From the NCBI GenBank assembly GCA_035517695.1, contig DATIYI010000267.1, positions 1-64,000 of the forward strand: DNA of 64,000 nt, in the 5' to 3' direction. Shown here piece after piece: positions 1 through 9,172 of the stretch (positions within the stretch are counted from its first letter, which is position 1; every line of letters starts with the position of its first letter). The translations under genes were made by a program, and so were the position numbers. The notes under the pieces were generated by a model that worked only from the letters and a program-made list of their open reading frames with translations, had not been told where the DNA came from and did no database searches. This stretch comes from DATFVJ01 sp035517695. GTDB taxonomy: Bacteria > Actinomycetota > Actinomycetes > Streptosporangiales > Streptosporangiaceae.

Positions 1-1343
1 CGGCTTCGTTGTTGGTGAAGATGTCCAGGTCGGGGCGGGTGACAAATCGCAGGATGAGGTCTTCGAAACCGCGGAAGCGGCGGGCCAGGCGGCGGGCGTC
101 TTTGGCGGTGGCGGTGCGCCGGTAGAGGTTGGTGGTCAGCCCGGCGGCGGCCAGTTCCCGGTAGCTCAGCAGTCGCTCCAGCGCGGTGGCTTCCAGGGTG
201 GCCCTGGCCCGCCGCTCGCGCGGCAGCGGCGGCGTCCCTGGCCTCGATCAGCAGCCCTGCCATGTCCCTGGCCCAGGACTGCCGGGCGGGCTCGAAGTCG
301 TACAGGCCCTTCAGATCGCGCAGCAGGTGAACTCCGCACCAGGCGTGCAGCGCGCCGGTCAGGTGCGCATACCCCGCGTACCCGTCGCGGACGATGATCC
401 CCGAGTATCCGGGCAGTACCCCGCCGGCGCCGGTGTCATCAGCTGAGCGGGTGCCGGTGTGCAGGTGGCTGAGGTAACGGGTACACGCCAGGTGCACATA
501 CCGGGTGCCCCCGGCGGCCCGGGCCGGGGTCCCGTCCACGTGCACCGCCGGGGCGGTCTTCAGCAGCGCGGCGACATGCTCCATGAACCCGCTGGAGGCC
601 ACCAGCGCGGCGGCCTTGCCGCGCACCGAGGCCATCCACCCGGTGGAGACCGTGATGCCGGCCAGCTGTGCGAGCAGGATCGTGGACCGGTAGACAGGGA
701 CATGGCAGGCCAGCAGGTTCGCGGCCTGAGCGTGGGTCTCGGGACCGAAACTGGCCCGGGCCCTGACGTGTTCGGGCAGCTCCCCGACGCTGGTGGTCCC
801 GCACCCGGGGCACTGCTTGGCCTGCGCGCGGTACTCGGTCACCGTCGGCGCCGGGGCGGGGGCGGCATCGGTCACCTGATGGCGCCGCTCAGCACAGACC
901 GGCTCATCCTCCAGGTCCGCGCCGCACCCGCAGCACTCACCCGGCGGGCAGCAGAAGGTCTTGTCAGGGTCATCGGCCAGTTTCATCGTCGAGCCCTCAG
1001 CGCCGGGCTGCTTACCCGGTGACCGGGTTCCCCGCTCCCGGATCGAGCGATCCGCGCTCTTCCCGGCCGCCTTCTTGTCCCACACCGGATCACTCGACGG
1101 CGGCCTGCCCGAGTTCGAGGAATCCTTCCCGGCCTTACGCTCCAGCTCCTCAACCCGCCGGGCCAGCCGCTCGTTCCTGGCCATGGCAGCAGCAAGCTGG
1201 TCCTTCACGGCCTCCAGCTGCTTACCCTGAGCCTCGATCACATCCCGCAGCCGGGCGCTGACCTCCAGCGCGGCAGCCAGCCGGGCCGCGAGCTCGGCTG
1301 ACGGCAACGCCAGCAGCTCGGGAGGCAGCGACAACTCGGGCAC
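1..1343 (-). pseudogene. IS66-family transposase, frameshifted and cut by the window edge
   Basis: Read on the minus strand from a GTG at 1343 (an in-frame TGA lies just upstream, so no earlier start is possible). The N terminus is a coiled coil (ELAARLAAALEVSARL), followed by the SSNSGRPPSSDP-type motif usual in TnpC and two zinc-binding cysteine clusters (CCPPGECCGCG, CPGCGTTS). The catalytic core has VHVDGTPA and IVRDGYAGYAHL with the expected acidic residues. Near 201-207 the homology jumps by one base to another frame, which continues ATLEATALERLLSYREL and RFVTRPDLDIFTNNEAE, the IS66 C-terminal signature with the last acidic residue. Neither frame alone encodes a whole enzyme, so the element looks inactive unless the shift is programmed or a sequencing error. 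The C terminus lies beyond the window. Confidence 0.85.
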
Positions 1344-1440
1344 TTGCCGTATTGATCACCACGCAAGCCCCGAGATCAAGAACCCGCACGGCGTGTCGCC
1401 CAGACCATCACAGACCCGCAGGTCACAAGCTCACCCTTGC

Positions 1441-1451
1441 TGAACAGTTAC
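1441..1451. repeat. Possible terminal end of the IS66 element
   Basis: Reading toward the transposase on the minus strand, the sequence begins GTAACTGTTCA about 100 bp upstream of the transposase start. IS66-type ends commonly begin with GTAA, so this is a candidate outer end of the element. The partner end is outside the window, so neither the inverted repeat nor the target duplication can be confirmed. Confidence 0.35.
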
Positions 1452-1968
1452 CGTGATACTCGATACCGTCCTGTCACATTCACACTACCCTCTGCGCTGC
1501 TGCTCCCCCGCCACGGGACGTCGCGGCTCTGTCGAATCAGCCTCTTAGCCATTGCGGGCCTGCTCACTGTGCTCATCAGCGCTTTGCGGCGGCTCGGGGG
1601 GCGTCCAACCGCTCAGGAAACACGGGGTAGTAGCGGGGGACTGGAGAAGGCGTCACATTACGCGTTTCGAATGGAACGGGCGCTACCTCAAAGAGTTCCA
1701 CGTCATCGGCTCGAACAGCTCGGCGTCGAGGAGGTGGCGCGGTACGCAGGCACGCGTTAGAGCTGCTCCGATTTCGCCGCCACCGGCCGACCTGCCCAGC
1801 TCATTGCGCACCGCTATCCGCTGTCGCGAAGGGCGGACGCGTTCACGACCATCGCGAGGCATCGGCGTGGTGACGCGGTCAAGGGCCCTTCACCCTGACA
1901 CACACGACTACGGATCACGAAAGTATCTTGAATCTCGACTGCTACCGAAGACACATGATTTACGATGC
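1452..1968. other. Gene-free spacer beside the IS element
   Basis: About 520 bp with no convincing gene. Open frames run through it, but their composition is unlike the neighbours and I recognise no motif. A TTGAAT hexamer near 1928 could be part of a promoter for the downstream CbiX-like gene, but no matching -10 stands out. Confidence 0.4.
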
Positions 1969-1974
1969 GTGGCT

Positions 1975-2829
1975 GTGAGTGCTGACGCCCGGGCCGGTGA
2001 TGCCCTTCCGATGCGTACCGCCCGCCGTCGGCCCTCCGGGCGCCACCGGAGCCCGGACCGGCTGTCGGTGCCATCGACTGCGCCCGCTCTCGTGCTCGCC
2101 GTGCCGGGCGCCGCGTGCCAGGCAAGCGATGACCTCGCCGCGAAGATCGCGGCCTCCGCCAGCGGTTCCTGCCCGGGTGTCGCGGTCCGCGCCGGTTACC
2201 TGGAGGGCACGCAGGGGCACCTCGCGGCGGTTCTCCGTGCGCTGCGTTCTGGCGGCGGCGTGCCGACGGCAGTGGTGGTGCCGATGCTCACCGGCCCGCA
2301 TCCGGGTGCCGAGGCCGCGCTCGGCCATGCGGTCGCCGAGGCGGGAGTGCCGGTCATCCTCACCGGCCCGCTCGGCCCTCATCCGCTGCTTGGCGAGGTG
2401 TTGCACGCACGGCTGGCCGAGGCGGGCCTCGCCCGGGCGGGCCGCATGCGCCATATGAGCATCGTCGACGTAGCCGAGGGGGTCGTGGTGGGAGTCGCTG
2501 GCGCGGCCGGGCCCGTGGCGGTGCAGGAAGCTGGGATCGTCTCGGTTCTGCTCGCCTCCCGGCTCGCCATTCCTGTCGTGCCTGCCTCGCTCGGCCATGT
2601 CGCGAGCGTGCGGGAGGCCGCCGCGCGGTTGCGCGATGCCCGTGCGACCCGGCTGGCGCTCGCGCCTTGCGTGATTGGCCCGGAGGTCACTCATGATGAA
2701 CTCGCGGCTGCTGCCGCGGAGACCGGCGCACGGTGCGCCCAGCCGCTTGGTGCCCATCATGCCCTCGGCCAGCTCGTCGCCATGCGCTACGGAGTTGCCC
2801 TGCAAGACCCGCGCATCGCCCTCAGTTAG
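1975..2829 (+). CDS. Divergent CbiX-like (sirohydrochlorin chelatase family) protein
   Basis: About 280 residues with the two-fold repeated CbiX layout. The first half reads PALVLAVPGAACQAS, then GYLEGTQGHLAAVL and VVVPMLTGPHPGAEAALGHAV. The second half reads VLLASRLAIPVVPASLGH to LGQLVAMRYGVALQDP. Family members insert cobalt or iron into sirohydrochlorin-type rings using a conserved His in an HGSR/HGT motif at the end of the first strand. Here that motif is replaced by VPGAACQ, while a His remains in the TGPHPG segment. The protein may therefore be a non-catalytic or altered relative. Start choice is uncertain: the frame is open from 1552, with plausible starts GTG 1969, GTG 1975 and ATG 2011, of which I favour 1975 or 2011. 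There are no cobalamin genes nearby. Confidence 0.7.
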   Translation: MSADARAGDALPMRTARRRPSGRHRSPDRLSVPSTAPALVLAVPGAACQASDDLAAKIAASASGSCPGVAVRAGYLEGTQGHLAAVLRALRSGGGVPTAVVVPMLTGPHPGAEAALGHAVAEAGVPVILTGPLGPHPLLGEVLHARLAEAGLARAGRMRHMSIVDVAEGVVVGVAGAAGPVAVQEAGIVSVLLASRLAIPVVPASLGHVASVREAAARLRDARATRLALAPCVIGPEVTHDELAAAAAETGARCAQPLGAHHALGQLVAMRYGVALQDPRIALS

Positions 2830-3172
2830 CCGACCGGCGCCGAGGTGGACAGGACCCGCTTGGCGGACTTCCTGCTCGGTGCGTCGCAGATGATGAGCGG
2901 CACCTCGGGATCGGGTGTGCGACGAGCGGCGGTCGCTGCCCAGCCAGATGAACGACTGCAGCCGCTCCCGCCCGAGCTGAACGAGCAGGGCCTGACCCAC
3001 CGCGCCCGTGTCCGTGGTCTGCGTGTTGTAGTTGCGTCTGGCGACACTGTCCGCGCGCGGCGCTCGCGGACAATCCCCACAGCGCGACGACCGTGACGAG
3101 TGGAATGATGGACGAGCTGGCAAGCGTGAGCCGTATCGATCTCACGCGGGCCTGCCGCGTTGCTGCACCCAT
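2826..3172 (-). pseudogene. Remnant of a nitrate-sensing-type sensor kinase N terminus
   Basis: From ATG 3172 the minus strand reads a typical conservon-kinase N terminus: a basic start (ARVRSIRLTL) and a transmembrane helix (SSIIPLVTVVALWGL). Immediately after this the homology moves by one base, continuing YNTQTTDTGAVGQALLVQLG and RERLQSFIWLGSDRRS, which resembles the start of the NIT sensor domain (usually QALQAERRLSVRYL or similar). It decays within another 30 codons. No HAMP or kinase domain follows. It lies directly downstream of an intact conservon that includes a full-length paralogue, so it is probably the relic of a second conservon or of a duplicated cvnA. Confidence 0.55.
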
Positions 3173-3323
3173 GGGACCTCTCGCGTGTGGATCTTCTTGA
3201 CGTCACGTTCGCGCCCAGGCGACGCAGTCGACCAGAAAGCCGATGGGGTCACGCCGCGCGGGTAACTTCCGCGCGCCTGGCCGATGCGGATGGGGGCGGC
3301 TCCGCGTGCCCGGCCGATGCTGA

Positions 3324-3962
3324 CTAGGGCGCCGTGACAGGTGCGGCATAGTCCGGATCGCGGCTCAGTATTCGGATCGCTTGTTGTATTCGGATCGCGT
3401 GTTCGACAAGAGCTGTCAGCAAGATCTTGCCTGACGACCGCAGCCGGGCATCGCATGCAATGATCGGCACCCCGTGGTCTAGGTCGAGCGCTGCCCTGAT
3501 GTCCTCCGGTTGGAAGTGCCTGGCCCCGTCGAAGCGGTTGACCCCGACGATGAAAGGCGTTCCCCGCCGCTCGAAGTAGTCGATCGAGGGAAAGGAGTCG
3601 GCGAGCCTGCGGGTGTCCGCGAGGACGACCGCGCCGAGCGCCCCGATTGCGAGCTCGTCCCACATGAACCAGAACCGGTGCTGGCCAGGGGTGCCGAACA
3701 GGTAGATGAGCAGGTCGTTGCGGATGGTTATCCGGCCGAAGTCCATCGCGACCGTGGTTGTGGTCTTCTGCTCCACTCCGTCGAGCACGTCGACGTTCGT
3801 GCCTGGCTCGCTAAGGTGCTCCTCGGTTCGCAACGGCCGGATCTCACTGACCGAGCTCACGAGCGTCGTCTTCCCCACGCCGAAGCCGCCAGCAATCAGG
3901 ATCTTGATCGTGACCGGCACGTCGGCCAGGCCGTCGGTGCGGTCAGAGCCGGCGTAGTCCAT
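3324..3962 (-). CDS. cvnD: Conservon small GTPase CvnD
   Basis: A 212-residue Ras-like ATP/GTP-binding protein and the last gene of a four-gene conservon. The P-loop GGFGVGKTT is at residues 25-33. The switch region carries TTTTVAMDFGRI and the G3-like LFGTPGQHRFWFMW, and VNRFDG is the base-recognition motif. Length and motifs match CvnD proteins, which in Streptomyces form a membrane-associated complex with CvnA, CvnB and CvnC, compared to eukaryotic GPCR modules, and affect development and antibiotic production. The start overlaps the end of cvnC by 20 bp, indicating translational coupling. Confidence 0.93.
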   Translation of the reverse strand: MDYAGSDRTDGLADVPVTIKILIAGGFGVGKTTLVSSVSEIRPLRTEEHLSEPGTNVDVLDGVEQKTTTTVAMDFGRITIRNDLLIYLFGTPGQHRFWFMWDELAIGALGAVVLADTRRLADSFPSIDYFERRGTPFIVGVNRFDGARHFQPEDIRAALDLDHGVPIIACDARLRSSGKILLTALVEHAIRIQQAIRILSRDPDYAAPVTAP

Positions 3963-4314
3963 CGGCCACCTCCCTCAGAATTTGCGGGTCATGCAGCAGT
4001 GCGGGCGCGGGACGGCGTACCGCGATCAGGCCCAGATCACGCAAGTCGCCGAGCAGGATACGGACGACTCCGAGCGGCAGGTCGAGGTCAGCGGCCAGAT
4101 CGGCGACCGACATGGGAACGCGGCAGAGGCGGAGCAGCGAGAAATGCTCGGGGTCAAGCTGCCAAGGGTCCGGTGGCGGCAGCCGGGTGGACGTGATCAT
4201 TGCGATCAGGTCGAGCCTTTCGCCAGTGGGCTTGGTCCGGCCATGGATGACCGCATAGGGGCGGACCACCGGCCCTGCCTCTTCGTCGTGCCAGGTGTCG
4301 TCCTGCGCTGGCAT
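3943..4314 (-). CDS. cvnC: Conservon DUF742 protein CvnC
   Basis: A 123-residue DUF742 protein. It shows the family pattern VVRPYAVIHGRTKPTGERLDLIAM near the N terminus, then a winged-helix-like C-terminal half (LSLLRLCRVPMSVADLAADL, LPLGVVRILLGDLRDLGLI). DUF742 proteins occur almost only as the third member of conservons and bridge the roadblock protein and the GTPase. It lies 7 bp after cvnB and overlaps cvnD, so the four genes are one transcription unit. Confidence 0.92.
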   Translation of the reverse strand: MPAQDDTWHDEEAGPVVRPYAVIHGRTKPTGERLDLIAMITSTRLPPPDPWQLDPEHFSLLRLCRVPMSVADLAADLDLPLGVVRILLGDLRDLGLIAVRRPAPALLHDPQILREVADGLRRL

Positions 4315-4321
4315 ACCACGA

Positions 4322-4789
4322 TCACTTAGTCACGTCGTCGGCGGGCATAGGCGCCGGTCGTGGGTTGACCGACAGGTGCTGGCCCACACGCTTGACGAGC
4401 ACTGCCATCTCGTAGGCAACCAGGCCCACGTCGGCGCTGGCCGAGCTCAGCACGGCGAGACAGCTACCCTCGCCCGCGGCGGTCACGAACAAGAAGGCGG
4501 AATCCATCTCGACGATGGTCTGCCGCACGTGGCCGCCACCGAAGTGCCGGCCGGCCCCGCGCGCCAGGCTCTGGAAGCCGGCCGCGATCGCCGATAGGTG
4601 CTCGGCATCCTCGCGGCGTAGCCCGGAAGAAGCCCCGATGGCCAGCCCGTCCCTGGAGAGGATCACGGCCTTGTCAACCTGGGCGACGCGGTCGGCGAGG
4701 TCCTCGAGCAGCCAGTCAAGTTCGCTGCTGGAACTGACGATCTGCTCCCTCGGCTGCCCTGCGCCATCGGTCGCCACTGTCGGTGTCAT
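4322..4789 (-). CDS. cvnB: Conservon roadblock/LC7 protein CvnB
   Basis: A 155-residue roadblock/LC7 protein. The domain runs from ELDWLLEDLADRVAQV through AVILSRDGLAIGAS, and ends LAVLSSASADVGLVAYEMAV. Roadblock proteins act as GTPase regulators or scaffolds, and in conservons they bind the GTPase CvnD. Its ATG overlaps the cvnA stop by 4 bp, a classic coupled arrangement. Confidence 0.93.
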   Translation of the reverse strand: MTPTVATDGAGQPREQIVSSSSELDWLLEDLADRVAQVDKAVILSRDGLAIGASSGLRREDAEHLSAIAAGFQSLARGAGRHFGGGHVRQTIVEMDSAFLFVTAAGEGSCLAVLSSASADVGLVAYEMAVLVKRVGQHLSVNPRPAPMPADDVTK

Positions 4790-7425
4790 TCCTCGCCCCC
4801 GTCCATCGGTGCCAGGGCGGCGGGCTTATCATCCGCTTCCTGATCGGTGTCAGCTTCCGGTGGGTCCGTTGCGGAACGGCCACGCTCCCAGCCCCGCTGG
4901 ATGGCCGTCATCGTGGCTCGAGCCTCTTCCGGGGACCGCAACCCGGGCTCGCTGTCCGTGCCGACGATGTGCCGCGGCCCTGTGTCGCGAATCTCCGGAG
5001 CTAGATTGGCCTGACGAATCCGCCGGGGGAGCCCAAGCTCGGTCAGATCGGCGGTAGCGGCCGAGTCCTTGGGGCCATCCGATATCTCGGAGATCTCAGA
5101 TCCGGGCCACCCGCTATCACCTGCGCACTGGAACCATCCGATTGAAGGCACGGCGGGCAGCGAGGGCAGCGCGGGGTTCGTCGGCACATCGGTCAGATCG
5201 GGCGGGGCAAGGGCAGTGGGCCGTGCGGGCGCATCAGGCGCGGCGGGCATATCCGGCGCGGGCATATCCGGCGCGGCAGCCGGGTTGTCGGTGGTCATGC
5301 CGCCCGCGACCTCGCCGTTGGCAGTCCCGCCGTCACCGGCCCAGCCGTCGGTCCGTCCGCTAAGTCCGTCGGCGGCCGCATGCGGGTGCGCGCCGGTGGG
5401 GGGCGCGGCTGCGGCGCCAGCGGCGGCGGCAGCAGCGGCAATGATGTCCTCGCTCCGTGCGGCGTGGCGGCCCGTCGGCTGGACGGCGCCCTCGCCGGCG
5501 AGTGCGGCTGACGGGTCGCGGACGTAGACCTCCTTGGGGACCACGAGATCACGCGGTATCAGCACGATCGCCGTGGTACCTCCATACGGGTTGAGGCGCA
5601 GGGAGATCCTGATACCATGCCGTTTGGCCAGGCGCCCCGCGACGAACAGGCCGAGCTGGTCGCTGTCGGAAAGATCGAATTCCGGCGGGCTGGCCAGACG
5701 GTTGTTGATCTCAGCGAGCTTGTCCTCACTCAGGCCCAGGCCGCGGTCCTCGACCTCGACCGCGAACCCCCTACCCACCATGTCCCCGGTGAGCCGGACC
5801 GGGGTGTTCGGTGGAGAGAACATCGTCGCGTTCTCGATGAGTTCGGCGATCACGTGGATCACGTCCGCGACCACGGGTCCAGCCAGCGCCGCCTCGGTCA
5901 TCGTTACGACGGCGACTCTTGTGTAGTCCTCCACCTCGGCCACCGAGGCTCGCAGCACGTCCACCAGCCGTACCGGGTTGCGCCATGACCGGCCTGGTGC
6001 CGCACCCGACAGGATGATCAGGCCCTCCGCATGACGGCGCATGCGCGTGGTTAGGTGGTCGAGGCGGTAGAGATCACCCAATTCATCTGGGTCGGTCGTC
6101 CGCCGCTCCATCGTATCGAGCAGAGTCAGCTGGCGGTGCAGCAGTGTTTGGCTGCGCCGCGCGAGGTTCCTGAACACGTCTGAGATGCCTTGCCTGAGCC
6201 TGGCCTGATCGACCGCAGCCTCGATGGCGGTCCGCGCCGCGATGTTGAAAGCCTGACCGACCTGGCCGATCTCGTCGGCACTCGTTTGTATCGGCGGCGC
6301 TTCCGCTGACACGTCTACGTCCGCGCCGGCTCGCAGCCGCTGCATGACGCTGGGCAGCCGCTCACCCGCGAGCGTGAGCGCCGACCGTTTGAGGTCGGCG
6401 AGCTGGCGGGTGAGGCCGCGGCCGATCCAGATCGACACGAAGATCGACGCGATCAGCGCGATAAGCCCGAGCCCACCTGCCAGGATGAGCCGCAGGTAGA
6501 TCGCCTGTGCGACCGGCCGTGCCCGGTTCGTCAGGTCGGTCGCTGCCTGCGTCCCCGCGGTGGAATATCCACCGGAGAGCGCGCCCACCTCGGTCCCCCA
6601 GGAAGTGGGCTGCACCGGCGGCGGACCCGTGCTAACCGGATCGTTGATCGCCGTGTCCTCAAGCGAGCCGAGCGCGGCGGCGGTCTGCGGATCCACGTAC
6701 TTGCTGTAGAACTGCCTGTCGGTACCGTTCAGGTCGGGCAGCGCGGCAGCCAGCATGGTGCGGCGCGCGCCGACAAGCTCGGTGAACTCGTGGCGGTCAG
6801 CCGCTGGGAACGATCGCGCCGCCATGTCGCTTTCGAGCAGCGCATCCTCCTGCAGCAGCAGGTTCTCCGAGTCACCCATCCGGACGAGGGCCAGCGCCTG
6901 AACCACTAGCGAGGCATTTGTTTCGCGCAGGATCACCGCCTTCAGCACTTCTTCTGAGGCCGCGACCATGCCGTCGTATGCGCTCATCGCCCGCGGTCTG
7001 GTGACCGTATGGGCAGCGATCCCCGCGCGCACGGGGCCGAGTCCCGCCGCGGACTTCAGCAGCGCGGCGATGGCCTGCCGCTCCGCTGCGGACGCGTTGT
7101 CGGTTGTCGCGCCCGAGGTGACCGCCGCCGCCATCGCGGTCCGCGCTTGGTCGGTCTTCGCCTCCTGCGCGTCGAGCTGCGCGAGGAACTGCGGTATCGG
7201 CGCGGCGAGATAGATCATCGCGATCCGGCGCTCCGAGTCGAGCTGACCCTCGAAGTTACCGACCGGCTGGCCGGTGTCGTTCTTCAGCGCGGTCGCCCTG
7301 GCCTCGCTCACGGCATCGCCGATCGTGATGCTCGCCACGAAGATGTACAGGCCCAGCAGTGACAGCAGCGGGATGAGGACGAGGAGGAAGATCCTCAGGC
7401 GAATGGACCGCCAGCGCAAACCCAT
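4786..7425 (-). CDS. cvnA: Conservon sensor histidine kinase CvnA
   Basis: About 879 residues. The start is set at ATG 7425, giving MGLRWRSIRLRIF and then the first membrane helix; the frame is open further up but carries no family sequence there. Next comes an extracytoplasmic NIT-type helical sensor domain (about residues 35-305), a second helix (LAGGLGLIALIASIF, about 310-335), a HAMP linker, and a kinase core with IAELIENATMFSPPNTPVRL (N box, about residue 528) and the G box VEDRGLGLS. The usual phospho-acceptor His box is weak, as in other CvnA proteins. The last 220 residues are a low-complexity Ala/Pro/Asp tail. It is the first gene of the conservon, whose ligand cannot be read from sequence. 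Confidence 0.9.
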   Translation of the reverse strand: MGLRWRSIRLRIFLLVLIPLLSLLGLYIFVASITIGDAVSEARATALKNDTGQPVGNFEGQLDSERRIAMIYLAAPIPQFLAQLDAQEAKTDQARTAMAAAVTSGATTDNASAAERQAIAALLKSAAGLGPVRAGIAAHTVTRPRAMSAYDGMVAASEEVLKAVILRETNASLVVQALALVRMGDSENLLLQEDALLESDMAARSFPAADRHEFTELVGARRTMLAAALPDLNGTDRQFYSKYVDPQTAAALGSLEDTAINDPVSTGPPPVQPTSWGTEVGALSGGYSTAGTQAATDLTNRARPVAQAIYLRLILAGGLGLIALIASIFVSIWIGRGLTRQLADLKRSALTLAGERLPSVMQRLRAGADVDVSAEAPPIQTSADEIGQVGQAFNIAARTAIEAAVDQARLRQGISDVFRNLARRSQTLLHRQLTLLDTMERRTTDPDELGDLYRLDHLTTRMRRHAEGLIILSGAAPGRSWRNPVRLVDVLRASVAEVEDYTRVAVVTMTEAALAGPVVADVIHVIAELIENATMFSPPNTPVRLTGDMVGRGFAVEVEDRGLGLSEDKLAEINNRLASPPEFDLSDSDQLGLFVAGRLAKRHGIRISLRLNPYGGTTAIVLIPRDLVVPKEVYVRDPSAALAGEGAVQPTGRHAARSEDIIAAAAAAAGAAAAPPTGAHPHAAADGLSGRTDGWAGDGGTANGEVAGGMTTDNPAAAPDMPAPDMPAAPDAPARPTALAPPDLTDVPTNPALPSLPAVPSIGWFQCAGDSGWPGSEISEISDGPKDSAATADLTELGLPRRIRQANLAPEIRDTGPRHIVGTDSEPGLRSPEEARATMTAIQRGWERGRSATDPPEADTDQEADDKPAALAPMDGGEE

Positions 7426-7518
7426 GACTCTGGCCCCGGGCGTGAGTGGTGGACCGGCGCGGCTGGCACGGTGCCACGAAGATGATTCGAATATTTGAAA
7501 CGGGCAGGATATTAGCAC

Positions 7519-7825
7519 CGTGTCTCAATGATCAAGGACAAATCCGCTGATGTCTCCGGCCCGAAATAGGGACTCTATCTGGTTTAGGACGGTTTCAGTT
7601 GCTATATGAGCCCAGTCAGCCACGTTCGGCCGGCAATCAGGTGTGCTTGTGTACTGGCTGGTAGGAATATGGGATCGGCGGCGACCGCACCCGACCAGCG
7701 GAGGTACCGGGGGCCGGCTGCGTTGCGCGGATGGATCGCGCCGCGAGAGGTGTTAACCGGACGGGACGGGCGGTTTGTTATATGGCCAGCCGACTTACCG
7801 CGACTCATGCTGATTTGAGGACGAG
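7519..7825. other. Divergent intergenic region between cvnA and the VIT-family gene
   Basis: About 300 bp separating divergently transcribed genes, and so expected to carry both promoters. It is locally AT-richer near 7560-7620. I see no clear operator, inverted repeat or small gene. Confidence 0.4.
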
Positions 7826-8953
7826 ATGACCGGCAGCGATGGTGCCAGTTCTGTCAAGCGGTGGCGGGAACTTCTTGCCAGTGAGCGTGATGCGGCGGCG
7901 CTGTACGCACGGCTTGCCGAGATTGAGACGGGCGAAACGCAGCAGATATTCGAGGACCTCGCGGCCGTCGAACGCAAGCATGCCGCCCACTGGGAGGACA
8001 GGTTGCGGGGCGCGGGAGCCTCCGTGCCGCCGCCGGGCAGGCCGAGCCTGCGCACCCGGTTGCTCGCGGCGGCGGCGAACCGTCTGTCGCTGGGCGCGGT
8101 CCTCCCGATGATCGAGCGGGCCGAGCGCACCGACGCGGGCATCTATGACGCCGATCCGGATGCCGGACCTGGAATGGCCGCCGATGAGCATGGTCACGCG
8201 CGCACCATCGCCAAGCTGATCGAAGGCGGCAAGCCGAGCCCGCGAGCTCAGATCGCTCGCAGGGAGCCGTGGCATCGCGGTGACCGTTCTGGCGCGCTAC
8301 GTGCCGGGGTCTTTGGCGTCAGCGATGGGCTGGTGTCCAACACGGCGCTGGTCATGGGGATCGCGGGCTCGGGCGCCTCGCACACTGTGATCTTGCTCGC
8401 CGGCGTCGCCGGCCTGCTGGCCGGGTCCTTCTCGATGGCGGCCGGCGAATACGTGTCCATGGCGAGCCAGCGTGAGATGTACGAACGCGAGATCACGCTG
8501 GAGGCGACCGAGCTAGCGGAGAAACCGGAGGAGGAGCGCGACGAGCTTGTCCTGCTTTACCGTGCCAAGGGCCTGGGCCGCGCCGACGCCGAGCGGCTGG
8601 CCGACCGGATCATGGCGGATAGCAAGGTCGCGCTCGACACGCTCGCCCGCGAGGAACTCGGCCTCGATCCGACCGGCCTAGGGTCGCCGGTATCCGCCGC
8701 GATCTCCAGCCTGCTGACGTTTGCCGCTGGTGCGCTCGTTGTGATCCTGCCCTACCTGATCGGCGGTGGCACTGCGGCCTTGATCGCCGCGATCATCCTC
8801 GCGGCGTCGGCGCTGGTGGGCGTCGGCGCGGGTATCGGCGTGCTGAACGGGCGCTCACCCGTGCGGTCAGGCCTGCGCCAGCTGCTGGTGGGCGGCCTCG
8901 CCGCTGTCGTCACCTTCGGCGTGGGCCACCTGATCGGCGCGACCGTGTCATAG
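7826..8953 (+). CDS. VIT1/CCC1-family metal transporter with ferritin-like N-terminal domain
   Basis: A 375-residue protein in two parts. Residues 1-150 form a rubrerythrin/ferritin-like four-helix domain with ExxH-type metal ligands (ERDAAALYARLAEIETGE, FEDLAAVERKHAAHWED, DEHGHARTIAKL). Residues 160-375 are a VIT-family transporter with the signature GVFGVSDGLVSNTALVMGIA, the FSMAAGEYVSMASQRE motif and about five membrane helices. This is the MbfA-like architecture of proteins that export iron or manganese, where the ferritin-like domain senses or hands over metal. It is monocistronic and converges on the transhydrogenase operon. The start ATG 7826 follows a purine-rich GAGGACGAG. Confidence 0.9.
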   Translation: MTGSDGASSVKRWRELLASERDAAALYARLAEIETGETQQIFEDLAAVERKHAAHWEDRLRGAGASVPPPGRPSLRTRLLAAAANRLSLGAVLPMIERAERTDAGIYDADPDAGPGMAADEHGHARTIAKLIEGGKPSPRAQIARREPWHRGDRSGALRAGVFGVSDGLVSNTALVMGIAGSGASHTVILLAGVAGLLAGSFSMAAGEYVSMASQREMYEREITLEATELAEKPEEERDELVLLYRAKGLGRADAERLADRIMADSKVALDTLAREELGLDPTGLGSPVSAAISSLLTFAAGALVVILPYLIGGGTAALIAAIILAASALVGVGAGIGVLNGRSPVRSGLRQLLVGGLAAVVTFGVGHLIGATVS

Positions 8954-9172
8954 GCTCCCGCGGCGCCCGGCCTCGCTCAGATCGGCCAGCGCACCGAAAT
9001 GCTCGGCGATGGAACCGCTGCCGTAGACGTCCGGTTCACCACGTCGAGGTTGTCGCGGTCAGGCTGGCGCAGGTTCCTCAACCTGGCCGAAGGTGCTCCG
9101 GTCTCGCTTAGGGCAGCGACTCGCGCGACGGGTCCTGGCCGGTCCCCACCTTGGTGGCGATGGCGGGACGCC

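Noticed and set aside
1437..1968. Possible gene in the IS-proximal spacer
   Set aside because: Open frames are present but carry no start signal, homology or typical codon pattern.
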